Shown here: piece after piece, positions 46,391-57,899 of the stretch
Layout of the letters: every line of letters begins with the position of its first letter
How positions within the stretch are numbered: the first letter of the stretch is position 1
Source: Heliocidaris erythrogramma
Taxonomy: Eukaryota; Echinodermata; Echinoidea; Camarodonta; Echinometridae
DNA length: 64,000 bases
Assembly (NCBI GenBank): GCA_025617745.1
Contig: CM046870.1
Coordinates: forward strand, 8,372,303-8,436,302
Reading direction: 5' to 3'
The notes under the pieces: model-generated
The model's database searches: none
Seen by the model: only the letters and a program-made list of their open reading frames with translations
Told to the model about the DNA's origin: nothing
Made by a program: the position numbers and the translations under genes

Positions 46391-48514
46391 TCTGGTCATG
46401 TCAAAAAATGGCCGTTACTATGGAAACGGTACCATAAAAAGTTTATATTTTGGAAAAATATCTAAACTTATCAGTATAAAATAGACAGAGTGGTGTCTAC
46501 ACAATCTTAGATTATATTTTTCTATTAGCTAGGACCCTCAGATATCATAATCTGCCCATTTTCCATCTGTAATTCAATATCACAAAAACAAATTGTAACC
46601 ATCTAACTATATGCCCGTTTGATTGCAAGTAGAATCAGAGACATTGGAAGTCACCGTCATGTCAAAATATGGCTGTTGCTATAGAAACAGTATGATAAAA
46701 ATTTAATATTTCTGTAACTATTCAACACAAAACAAAGAACAAGTGTATGTACAGCCTGAAATGGTGTTTATCTGTCAGCTAAATCTGAGTCATTGGAAGT
46801 ACCGTCATGTCAAAACATGGTTGTTGCTATAGAAACGTTATGGTGGATTAATAAATATTAGTGAAAAAATCTGTAACTATCTAACACACTTTATAAAGTA
46901 AGGGTCTCCACAACCTGAAATGATGTTTTTTTCCCCTGTACGTTAGCTAGGACCCTGGATATCATATCCTCCCTGACTGCCACAAAGGTGGATGTCGGGC
47001 GACCACTCGGGCTGTTACCATGGTAATAAGATAGCAAATAACATATATGTGTAATTCAACAACGTGAAAATATTTGGTAGACATTACATCTATTTCAAGC
47101 AGCTCTTTTAAGTGAAATTTTTTGGTGTGCTTTCAAGGTCACAGTCAGGTAAAACGATTATAATTCTTATTATCTGTTTGGTCTCAAACTGACGCCGATA
47201 TGGTGGGTGTGAGCACCAGCCCCATTACTATGGCAACGCACCATCAAAATATTGTAAATTGTTTGAAAATGACATATATATTCTGTTTTAACAATAGAAA
47301 ACACAAAATATTGGTCTTGATATACATATCATAAACTGCCTGAGTTATTACAGTCATAATCCGAATCACTTAAGGCCATATTAATGTCAAAACAGGGTTG
47401 TTACCATGGTAGTATTATTATGAAAACTGAGCAATTAAAAAAAAAAGGTGACAGATTTTTGTTATTACACAGCAGCAATTATGTTGCAAAGACATTTTTT
47501 AACCATTCGCCGTGTTCGGATAGCTCCGGGTAAGATGTGGGGGTCCATGTTGGGGACCGTTGCAGTAACAACAGCTGATCCTAACTGGTTAGCTGTACTT
47601 GAGTAGTTATGCTGCCACCTCTATATATGCATTGGTGCTGGGAGGGAGGCAATGGAGGCTTAATAGATGGATTCACCTCAGTCACAGAACCTAACGTATT
47701 CATAAGATGATAAACTTGTCGGTCTGTAGCTAAACCTGTCTATTTGAAATAAATCTGAGGAGATTGGAATAGAATTTAGCATTTTTTCCCTAATCCTACC
47801 CATAAGAAATCTGCATGTTCATTAAGGATTAACAGCATGACCAAGGTGGTCTCGGATTTGGACTTCATCAGAAACAGGGCCAAAGAATTGAACTTTTGGG
47901 TGCCTCATCATAGATCAAGTCCAGGACTAAAGTGCTGTTACCTGCCTGGATTTTTTTATATTTGCTAGAAGGTATTCAAAAGAGTCACTGAGAAGGCCTG
48001 TGGTGCAATTGCAGCCCAGCATTCTCATGACTTGCATGATTGGGGTACATGTATATTGGCCATGGACTTGATGTGTTGGGGACCATAAGACCTATAAGTT
48101 TACATATTGGTTGCCCTTACAGGTAAGCTGCAGTTCTCTTGGCTTTAGAGGAGATAATTTATTATTATCTATTATTCTAAAACTCTGTTTCTTGGTGCCT
48201 TACCGTGGTAGCTACCTTGACAGTCTCACCCACAACCAACTTTGTGGCTACTAGGAAGCTTTCGATTATGATAGCTGAGGGTCCTAGCTGACAGATAAAC
48301 ACCATTTTAGGCTGTACATACACTTGTTCTTTGTTTTGTGTTGAATAGTTACAGAAATATTCAATTTTTATCATACTGTTTCTATAGCAACAGCCATGTT
48401 TTGACATGACGGTGACTTCCAATGACTCTGATTCTACTTGCAATCAAACGAGCACCCCAAAATACATATAGTTAGATGTTACAATTTGTTTTTGTGATGT
48501 TGAATTACAGATAT

Positions 48515-50641
48515 ATAAACCCCTCAAAAAAGGTTCTGCAATTCAACTTTGAGCCTTGATATCTTTTTGGCGGCTTTTTAATCATTCTTGATTTTTTGAA
48601 CATTGGAAAGTTCATTTATCCCCCTTCACATCCATGCCCCATTTGTAATGGTTATGTCATCCTTGAATGCACAGCACCCCTGAATAGAGGGCAAAGTCAA
48701 AAGTGAAAAGTTGCAAATTGAATGGCTATCTTGGCTATTGTCTATTGCTTTTGTTGCAATGTCGGGTGTGTGTGAATGATGTTGAATGGGTCATGAATGA
48801 TTCAACAAGTTTCTTTCCTGTTTGGTAGATGAAATGTGCCTTGCACAAGCTTTATGCTTGGCAGTGCTTACTTTTAAAGAGTAGCTGTTCGCGTATGTTA
48901 ACATGCCACGTCTATCAAATGTTGAGAAGGCTCGAGCAATCCCAGTGAGTCCCAGTACCATCTCCAGATTATTGGCAAAGTTCCGGGAACTGGGGATGTC
49001 AAGGACAGACCAAGGAGTGGTCGTCCAAAGAAGACAACCCAACAAGAAGACCGCTTCCTGACCCTTTCTGCCCTGCGGAATCGAAGGTTATCTTCCAGGA
49101 ACCTGCAAGGACGATTTGCTCGAAGATTTGCCAAGCGACTCTCCGACCAGACCATCAGGAACAGACTTCACGCAGCCAATTTAAGAGCTCACAAGGCAGC
49201 AAGAAGCCTGCACTTTCGGCCTTGCATCGTCATTCCCGTCAACGCTGGTGTTTGCAACATCTTCGATGGAACCGGGAAATGTGGCAGAATGTCCTTTTTA
49301 CAGATGAATCCAGATTCTGCTTGAGGAAACTGGACGGAAGGGTGAAAGTGTGGCGTCGCCGTGGGGAACGCTTCGCTGACTGCTGCATCGACCGGGTAAC
49401 AGCGGTTGGAGGAGGCAGTGTTATGGTGTGGGGTTGCATATCTGCTGAGGGAAAGACACAGCATATCATCGGTGATGGAAACTTGACAGCAGAGAGATAC
49501 CGAGACAACATTCTTCGGCCAGAGGTCATCCCATACATGCGCAATCTTGGACCAAACGCCATCTTCCAAGATGACAACGCCCGCCCACACAGTCACAGAG
49601 CAAGGATCATCACCGAATACATGCAGGAGGAGGCAGTGACGAGGATGGATTGGCCTGCGAATAGCCCTGACTTGAACCCAATCGAGCACCTGTGGGACCA
49701 GCTTGGCCGTGCTGTACGCGCCAGAGTGACAGATCACACTACACTGGCTGAGTTGCGACAGATCCTTATCGAAGAGTGGAACCTCATCCCACAGCAACGC
49801 ATCACCAGGCTGGTGACAAGCATGAGGGGGAGATGCCAGGCTGTCGTAGCTGTATTCGGATCTTCTACTCGCTACTGAACTTCTGATCCTTTGCTATTCC
49901 ACATTTGATGTGCATGTTACTCAATAAAAAGTGCCAAACATTTTGTCATTTGCAAATTTGTGTATTTGTGTTTGTTTTTGTTTCGTTAGAGAGGGGAGAG
50001 AGAGTTAAAGAACATGAGTTCACATCAAGAAAGGGGAATGTGTTTGTTGAAGTGAAAAGCAATCCGAGAGAAGAGGAGAGTTTGTGTTGCTTATGTTTCT
50101 GTGATAGGGTTACATCGCTGAAAATGAGATAATTTGCTGAGGGGAGACTTTTTTCCCCAGTTGTGTACTGCAAAGGTGGAAACTTGCAATATTCTGCATG
50201 AAACCAAAACACAATATTAATGTTATCACAATCAGTTGCTGATTAAAACACATTCCATCTTAAACAAAAGAATAATTCCACTTCAAAATCACTGAAAACA
50301 ATATTTGTCCACCAAACAAGGAATTACAGCAGAAACATGCACACCTAATACAAAATTAAACCAAAAAAAAAGTAACAAAAACAAAGAAACAAAACCTTTC
50401 ATTCCAGTTAAGAACTCAGTGTGAACAATAACAATGCATTCTGCAACTTTTCACTTTTGACTTTGCCCTATATTTAGGTGCACTGCACATTCCGTGATTA
50501 CATAATCAATACAAATGTGGTATCACTGTGAAGGTGAATAAACAAGCTTTACAATGATATCAAACTTGATGATGATCATACAGTTACTAGAGAGATATAA
50601 ATGCTTAAACTTGAATTGCAGAACTTTTTTTGAGGGGTTCA
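48515..50641 (+). mobile_element. Tc1/mariner-superfamily transposon, nearly full length
   Basis: The inverted ends match over about 45 bp (AACCCCTCAAAAAAGGTTCT at the left, and the inverse at the right end near 50640). They enclose a transposase reading frame in the centre, with ~380 and ~760 bp of flanking internal sequence. Both internal flanks share agtgaaaag/cttttcactttt-type sequence. The exact termini are uncertain by a few bases because the TA target and the ends have diverged. Confidence 0.85.
48901..49878 (+). pseudogene. Tc1/mariner-like transposase, DD36E spacing, frameshifted
   Basis: From an ATG at 48901 the frame reads MPRLSNVEKARAI, then directly VSPSTISRLLAKFRE, so part of the first helix-turn-helix is deleted in frame. 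A one-base loss shifts the frame near 48988 to GDVKDRPRSGRPKKTT and the second DNA-binding half. Near 49210-49225 the frame shifts back. From 49222, 218 codons cover the catalytic core: VLFTDESRF (first Asp), GSVMVWGCIS, FQDDNARPH (second Asp) and NSPDLNPIEHLWD (Glu). There are 36 residues between the second Asp and the Glu, against 34 in classic Tc1. The core is intact but the whole reading frame is not, so this copy should be inactive without help. Confidence 0.88.
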
Positions 50642-51789
50642 GTATTTTCTAAAATTCAATTCCTTGGTGTAAAATAGGAAGAATATGAGAACTGAAGGTC
50701 CTAGCTAACAGAAAAACATGATTTCAGATTGTGCAGACAGTTGTTTTCTATTTTGTATTGATAAATCATAGATATTTTCCACAAATATCAGCATTTTGTG
50801 GGACCGTTTCCATAGCAACGGCCCTTTTTTACACGCCCATGACTTCAAATGACTCAGATTGTGGTTGGAATCAGTGGGGCAGCTTGAAAAACATATATTA
50901 GAGGCCTTACCATATATTTAATGCTGCTAAATAAGAAATATACGGTATTTTCTAAATTCCAGTATTTCGTTATGTGTTACCATGGTAACGGCCCTAGCGG
51001 CAACGCCCACCACCACCTTGATGTCAAACAAGCAAATTATGATAGATGAGGTTCATAACTAATATAAAAACATTATCAAAGACTGTGCAGATACCTTTTT
51101 CTTTCGATTTTGTAATGGTTAGTTATATATTTTTTCACAAATAACAGCTTTTTGTTGGACCTTTTCCATAGCAACGGCCTTTTTTGACTCGCCCATGACT
51201 TTAAATGGCTCAGATTGTGATCGCAATCTATCAGGCAGCTTGAAATACTTACTTGCTATTGAATTACAAAGATGCAGTATTTTCTAAGAATCCATTATTT
51301 TTGATGTGTTACCATATTAACGGTCCTACAGGCCACACCCACCACCAACTGTACATCAAATAGGCAGATTATGATAGCTGAGGGTCCTAGCTAATAGAAA
51401 AACATACTTTAGGCTTGTGCATACACCTTTTTGGCTATTTCATATTTATAACTTTAGAAAGTTGTCAAACCGTTGGTACCGTTTCCATAGTAACGGCCAT
51501 TTTTTTACACGCCCATGACTTTAAATGGCTCTGATTATGGTTGCAATCGATTGGGCACCTTAAAATACATATATTAGGATGTTTACCAAGTATTTTTAGA
51601 TTCGTGAATTGGAATTATATGACTTTTCCTAAAATTCATATTTTTCTTGATCCGTTACCATGGTAACGGCCCTGGTGATCATACCCACCACCAACTTTAT
51701 GGCAAACAAGCAGATTCTGATAGCTGAGGGTCCTAGCTAACAGAAAAACATCATTTAAAATGGTGCCTAAGGGGGGGGGGGGCCTTTTC

Positions 51790-52970
51790 GGTAAGTGGCC
51801 CTTGATAGAACTTTGTGCTTTTTTTAAAAGCAAAATGTTTAATGAAGTCAATTCAATTCGCACGTACACACACGTAATCGATAAAACACTGCGTTGAATT
51901 ACTGACACATGCGGGGCTTGATTGGCGTAGGTACATGATAGAGCTATTGAACTGATACTTGCGTTAATCAAGCCTGTCAAGGCAGACCAATACACCAGTC
52001 ACTAAAAATATTGTCTGCAAATAACAAATGACTTTTTCTTGATGAGCAAAAGGCATTACCACTCAGTCATTGACGCTATGCTAACGTCACCAAATAATCC
52101 AGATGTGAGCCGGGTCTGCCTTACATGGCCTGAGACGGCGTCAAGGCTGTTGCATCAGTAGCGTCAGTTGCCTTACTTTACTTGCGTCAGGCAATGCAGC
52201 AGTTTTGACGGGTCACGTGTGAGTGACAAAAAGGGAATGCATAGTGAACAGCGAAAGAATAGGGTCGAGTTAAGGGCTAGTTGATTTTACAGGCTCAATT
52301 AGCGCAGGTAACAACGCAATCAAAATGTCGCAGAGAGTGCAGTGGGCTTGACGCCATCGTATCTCAGGAAAATGGCGTCCGGATGCAACAGGCCTAAAGC
52401 CCGGCTCACACGAGGCGTCATGACGTTAGGACCGTGTAATTGACTGGTACGGTTATTTGTGCGTCATGAAAGAGTGATATCGTTTAAAAAGTGATTGCAA
52501 AAATGGACAGTGTCACCAATATTTTTAATAACTGACGTAAGTGGTTAATTGCCTTCACAGGCTTGATTAGCGCAAATAATGACGTCGTCGAATTTAACAC
52601 CTGATGTGAGCAGGGCCTCAGGGATTTAAATGGGTCGAGGGCACGCAGTCTAGTCTGCACGAGGCCCTCATACTACTATAAATACACTTACATCGCCGGT
52701 TTGCCGTCAGTAGCACGAAAAGTGAAAGTTTTCTCTTCACGCACCATTTTACCTGCGTAGTCTAGGTCCATTTCTTTGAACATTGCAAATGCATATAAAG
52801 CATTCTTGCATTGGAAGAGATGAAGAAAATGAAAAGGAAAACAGATTAATCGACTGTTATTTGGTTGCGATAGGCAAAACGGTAATTTTATGATGATATT
52901 GAACAGGCATTACAATCGTAAAAAGCCATTTGCTTACAACCAAAAAACCAGAAAATTCTTCATTCACTAG
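51790..52970. other. Non-coding interval with gcgtca-type repeated phrases
   Basis: Phrases such as ggctcacacgaggcgtca, ttcacaggctcgatta and attagcgcaggtaa occur here and recur near 44380-44590 and 37200-37280, so an old dispersed repeat is likely. I cannot set its boundaries. No gene is recognised. Confidence 0.4.
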
Positions 52971-52974
52971 TAAT

Positions 52975-53190
52975 GATAATGATAATAATAATATACTAAT
53001 ATGTCTTGTTTACCTAGTATTATATACTGTTCTCCCTGAGGGTCTTATAATCATACTATTACCCCGGCTTTAGCCGAGCTACCGTGGTGCTCAAGTATTC
53101 AAGGAATTCCTTCCTAACGGGTACCCATTTACCTCACCTGGGTGGAGAGCGGCAAAATTGAGATTAATGTCTCGCCAAAGGACTAGTTCA
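52975..53190 (-). mobile_element. SINE body and tail fragment
   Basis: Short (ATA)n is followed by attaccccggctttagccga, gggtacccatttacc and cacctgggtggagagcggca, the body of the SINE at 17263-17505, ending at ctcgccaaagga. The tRNA-like head is missing. Confidence 0.7.
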
Positions 53191-53224
53191 TTCTATAACA
53201 AAATAAAATAATCATATTAATAGG

Positions 53225-53345
53225 TTATAACTATGATATATGTGGTTAATTAGCTCTTGACTCTCATGTCAGAAGTCCTGGGTTCGATCCATGCTTGGCG
53301 CTCACATCCTTGGACATTGTGTTTGCCCAAATTTGTTCCTCCTTA
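53225..53345 (+). mobile_element. tRNA-like SINE head, plus orientation
   Basis: TCCTGGGTTCGATCCATGC is a good B box, and ATTAGCTCTTGACTCTCATG holds a weaker A-box-like region. Cacatccttggacattgtgt follows, as in the body of the other SINEs. It is not a foldable tRNA. Confidence 0.45.
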
Positions 53346-53429
53346 TACCCAAGTGTATTGAATGGATGACATCAATGGCGTAATAATACGAAAAGCAGTA
53401 CTATAACTAATGAGACTACCCTGGGTAAA

Positions 53430-53640
53430 TAAGACCTTTATTATCATTGTTATCATTATTATCATCGTTATCATAATTATTTTGATTATTATTATTATCA
53501 TTATTATTAATATTATTATTAGTAGTAGTAAGAGTAGCATTATTATTTTTGTTATTATTATTGTTATTATTATTATAATTATTATAATTATTATTAGCAT
53601 CATATAAATATTATAAATACTATTTATTATCATCTTTATT
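53430..53640. repeat. ATT-type microsatellite
   Basis: Impure (ATT)n, (ATTATC)n and a (TAG)n segment run about 200 bp. The Ile/Met-rich ORFs on both strands are artefacts. Confidence 0.9.
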
Positions 53641-53829
53641 TTCACCTTATCGATGTCATTGTCGTCTTGCATTGATTCAGGAAAGAATGTGTAGAGACTG
53701 GTTTTGATTCCTACATCTTGGGCGAAGCGACCTTTTGATGTAGCAGTATTCAATCTGTGAAAGAGAGCATGAGAAAAAACCCAGAGTGATATTCAAATGG
53801 ATAAGGGCCTGATTAATAGATAGTATATG

Positions 53830-54003
53830 AAAATGATAATGATAATGATGATGATGATAACACTAATAATAACTGTAGTAGTAACAGTGACGATGATGAT
53901 TATGATGATAATAATAATGGTGATAATGAGGATGATGATGATAATAATAATGATGATAATGAGGATGATGATAATAATAATAATAATGATAATAATAATA
54001 ATA
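53830..54003. repeat. GAT/AAT microsatellite
   Basis: Impure (GATAAT)n and (GATGAT)n run about 170 bp. A Met/Ile-rich ORF is an artefact of it. Confidence 0.9.
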
Positions 54004-54261
54004 ACTAGAGTTGAACAAGTACAACTATACAGGTGGGCTGGGGAAGAGACATGAAATGCGATAGAGTAATAATATTGATATATGAAGTAGGCATGTTCCT
54101 ACATGACAGTTTAGACGCGTGCACAGTGCAGTGTTTTAAAATGTCAAAAATGATGTGAAATCAACTTTAGAATCAATTATAGACCATAAAAATACATTTT
54201 TACATGTTTGCCCGTACTAGTATACTATTAATACATGGTTGGGAGTGCGTTGGTGCGCTCT

Positions 54262-54353
54262 GGCAACACAAAGATTTTTATCGTGGTGTACTATACGCAC
54301 GAGGCGCAAGCCGATGGTGTTTGGCACCACGATAAAAACTTGCGTGTTGCCAA
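54262..54353. repeat. Short hairpin (ggcaacac / gtgttgcc)
   Basis: Left ggcaacacaaagatttttat and cgtggtg pair with right caccacgataaaaacttgcg and tgttgcc, with a ~28-bp loop. It is directly followed by taatgg tandem units and a LINE-tail-like stretch to about 54535. Confidence 0.65.
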
Positions 54354-54354
54354 A

Positions 54355-54535
54355 TGGTAATGGTAATGGTAATGGTTTAATAAAAAAATCATTTGCAGCC
54401 AACTGGCTGAATTGCAGATTTTTGTACAGCGTATAAAAACATCATAAACAATATTTTTTACATATTCATAATGAAACTTAACAATGGAAATGGTACATTA
54501 AATCAAAAAGATAATACATGTACATATTAGTCCGG
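54355..54535 (-). mobile_element. LINE-tail-like stretch
   Basis: Several taatgg units are followed by tttaataaaaaaatcatttg. On the minus strand this reads as an AT-rich 3' end with short tandem termination, like the ones at 16985 and 34930. No coding remnant is attached. Confidence 0.35.
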
Positions 54536-54589
54536 GAGCCAGGGGCGGGGGGGGGGGGGGGGGGTCAACCTAGCTGGAAAGGAAACCAA

Positions 54590-55560
54590 TTTTCATGTGC
54601 ATGAATGTAAAGATCGCATAGTCCGATATAACGAATTGACCGTCTGGCATGTTCTATGTGGTGGGTGTGGCCAGGGGGAGGTCACAAAGTGGTCAAAAAA
54701 TGAGCTAGATCAGCTGGAAAGGAAACCCTTAGAAACCTATATCAAAAGATTTGCCATAGTCCCAAGGTACATGAATGAGCAATGCCAGACGTTTTAAGTG
54801 GTGGGGGGTGCCCGCCAGACGCCCCCAAAGGGGGTCCAAAAATTGAGCTAGATCAGCTGGAAACGAAACCCTTAGAAACATATATCAAAAGATTCGCCAT
54901 AGTCCCAAGATAAATAAATGGAGAATGCCAGACGTTTTAAGTGGTGGGGAGTGCTTGCCAGACGCCCCTAAAGTGCCCCAACCCCCATTATTGAGCTAGA
55001 TCAGCTGGAAAGGAAACCCTTAGAAACCTATATGAAAAGATTCGCCATAGTCCAAAGATACACAAATGACCACTGCCAGACGATTTAAGTGGTGGGGTGC
55101 CCGCCAGACGCCCCCAAAGGGGGGTCCAAAAATTGAGCTAGCTCTGCTGGAAGGAAACCCTTAGAAACCTATATCAAAAGATTCCCCATATTCCCAAGGT
55201 ACATGAATGGACAATGCCAGACGTTTTAAGTGGTGGGGAGTGCTTGCCAGACGCCCCTAAAATTCCCAACTCCCAATATTGAGCTAGATCAGCTGGAAAG
55301 GAAACCCTAAGAAACCTATATCAAAAGATTCGCCATAGTCCGAAGGTACACAAATGACCACTGCCAGACGATTTAAGTGGTGGAGAGTGTCTGCCAGACG
55401 GTAATGGTAATCCATCCACCATTATTGAGCTAGATCAGCTGGAAAAGAAACCTTATGGAACCTGTGGGAAATTACTCACCATAGTCCAAAGATGCGCAAA
55501 TGACCACTACTAGACCATTTAAGTGATGGAGAGTGCATGACTGTTAGACGTTATTATATA
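54590..55560 (+). repeat. Tandem array, ~145-bp unit, six copies
   Basis: The word gagctagatcagctgg (or gagctagctctgctgg) starts at 54702, 54845, 54993, 55135, 55281 and 55427, spaced 142-148 bp. Each unit has aggaaacccttagaaacct, aagattcgccatagtcc, gccagacg and gtggtgggg. Outer units are more diverged. A G18 run (54547-54564) precedes the array. Confidence 0.9.
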
Positions 55561-55569
55561 ACCCCTATA

Positions 55570-56600
55570 TGTTGTGCAGACTTACATAGATACTGCCAGG
55601 AATCATCAGGATTATATATTGTTGGATCTACCTGCCGCACGGTCCCCCACCCCCTAAAGCATGACACACAAATATGAAAATTAACAGTCATCATTTTTGT
55701 TCCTATTTCATTTCTTTTACTTATACATGGGATACTCGACGTCGGACAAACGCTGTATCAGCAAAATATGATTAATTTAACGCACGTAAGGAGTTTACTC
55801 CTATATTTAGTACATTTTAACAGTGAAAATTATGGGTTGTTGAGATTGTACATATAGTTTGTTATATAATTTACATTAATTCTTGACTGAATTGGTAAAA
55901 ACCGTATTAGTATTGACGTTATAATTTCATACGTTTATTGCAAGCACCAGCAACTGTTTTATTACTTGTTCTATTACTGATCTAAGTTGTAAACTATAAG
56001 ATTCATTCAAAAATGTTCAGACCTTTTTTTTTTTTCAAAAAGCGCTAGCGCAAGCTTTAGTCAAATTTTTGCCGATTTAATGATTTCCCCATAATTTATA
56101 CAGACGATAATAAACCATTTCATTGAAACTTCATCCTATTTAGAATCATATTCCACTCATTTTGATACCAACCAAATGTATGTACCTCACTGAAAACTCT
56201 CCAGGAAAAAACTCCAGTCTCTACAATCATTTTAAAAATGATTAATATTTAATTGGCCAGACCTATTGAAACGTATTAAAATCGTATCCTGATTATCGTT
56301 TGATATTACAAACTGATGTTAAGATCCAGAGATTTTTTTTAAAAGATCACAATATCCTGATACATGTATTTTAACAATGATATCTAATGACTACTTTGCA
56401 AAATGTAACCGGCTATCAGGCTATAGCTGTGCATTTCAAATTACATAGTCTACACAGAGGCTTTGTTATCAATACTTAATTCCTGATAAATCAGATTTCA
56501 CTTTTATCCACAAACATAAATGTGTGTAACATTGATGTCAGTAATGTCCAATCCTCAATGTTTATATCAAATATGTAGCCTTCTTAGTTCAAGGTTCCAA
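55570..56600. other. AT-rich interval with no recognised feature
   Basis: I see no domain-bearing ORF, RNA gene or paired inverted ends here. Confidence 0.5.
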
Positions 56601-56603
56601 TCA

Positions 56604-57885
56604 TACACACAGAGAAATATTTACTTAATATTTCATTATTTAAACTTCCTTTTGTAAAATTTTTACTTAATATATGTAAAATTGTCTCAAATGAATGTTT
56701 TTATGTAGTATTGTACTAAATATTTGTAATGAATTACATTTCGCATATAATGTGTCATGCAAAATGTAAAATTTTATGTAACATTTACTTAGCACTATTT
56801 AAGTAAAATTCATTTTGCAAAAGTAATGCCTATTATGTAAAATGTGTACAAGTATTTTTTTAAAGGGAATTTTATCATGCAGATGTTATAAGTCATCATT
56901 AAGTGAAATGTTTTGTAAACTATTGTGTATAAAATACATTTTACGAATGTCAGTTGACATTAACATGATTTTGATACACAGTTATGTAAAACTGACTGAA
57001 CAAATCTTGCAAAATAACGCTGTAAGATATTTCTTCATAAAGATTTTGCAATATTGCCCTTTTCGTTTATTTAACTTGCACAATGTAATTTGTCGCCATT
57101 AAGTAAAATGTTTTGCAAACGGTTTTGTAAAAAATGCATTTTCGAATTTTCCCCTCAATATTGGGGAAAACACTTATATGAATATTCATGAATTTTACAA
57201 ACGGTAGCGTATGGTTTGGGGTGGCCCGATTTTAATAACTGTCACCAAATGCATAAAAAAATTATAAGGGGTATTTAAGAGCTTGCACTAGACTGTATAT
57301 ATACATGTATATAACTGGGCGTTGTGGCGTGCGCCTGGCGTGCTACCAGTGGAAGTTATAAACTGATTCAGTGGACCCCAGGTTCGAGACAGAGAGAGTC
57401 ACGTCTTTCGGTCCGTCCCAGACGTTAATTAATCATATCTGATTGATGCACGTCTGTAAAAACCCAATTACACACACATGTACCAACTTAGGATAGGGTA
57501 GCTTATAGTAGGATAAGTTAAGACCCAGAAAGACATAACAAGCAGTTTTAATTTTTTTTTTTACCTAGGTTGGAGGAAAAGGAAACTGAATTGGAAACTG
57601 AATTAGAAACTGAATTTGCCCAACATAATACATGTGTGGAATTGTTTGTTAGGTAAAATTTACACATGAATTTTAAGTACCTATATTTAACATGACATTT
57701 TACATAATTATCGTCGAATACTTTGTTAAGTAAATTTTACAAAAAAGTCATGGAGTTCCTATTTAACATAATTTTTTACATAATTTTTGTAAAACATTTT
57801 GTTAAGTAAATTTTACAAAAAAGTTATGGAGTTCTTATTTAACATAATTTTTTACATAATTTTTGTAAAAATTTCTCTGTGTGTA
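56604..57885. mobile_element. TACACACAGAGAAAT TIR element with iterated ttttaca motif
   Basis: It begins TACACACAGAGAAAT and ends with the inverse. Near the left end the words taaaatttttactta and atgtaaaatt recur. Near the right end the inverse words ttaagtaaattttac and ttttacataattttt recur. The 1.28-kb interior has no transposase. A tRNA-like SINE piece lies inside near 57335-57470. Confidence 0.75.
57335..57470 (+). mobile_element. tRNA-like SINE piece inside the TACACAC element
   Basis: GTTGTGGCGTGCGCCTGGCG (A-box-like) and CCCCAGGTTCGAGACAG (B-box-like) are spaced as in a tRNA-derived SINE, followed by cacgtctttcggtccgtccc. The fold is not that of a tRNA gene. Confidence 0.45.
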
Positions 57886-57899
57886 GTGTCTAAAGCTTT

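Larger units (their letters stand above)
46007..51774. mobile_element. Large foldback element 2, ~345-bp units in both arms
   Basis: The left end CCCCTTAGGCAC follows a C run. The right end is the inverse, GTGCCTAAGGGG, running into a G run. Left-arm units contain gctaggaccctc, gggccgttaccatgg and catgtcaaaa (starts near 46045, 46528, 46945). Right-arm units contain the inverse, gagggtcctagctaacag, near 48283, 50697, 51380 and 51728. Spacing in the right arm is ~345 bp. The Tc1-like element at 48515-50641 and a SINE piece at 46278-46390 are later insertions. Net of these, the element is about 3.5 kb. I recognise no transposase gene of its own. Confidence 0.8.

Noticed and set aside
46007..51774. 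Polinton/Maverick or other large protein-coding DNA transposon
   Set aside because: No polymerase, integrase or capsid-type reading frames. The only transposase belongs to a separately bounded Tc1-like insertion.
53410..54054. Ile- and Met-rich ORFs on both strands
   Set aside because: They come from ATT and GAT microsatellites.
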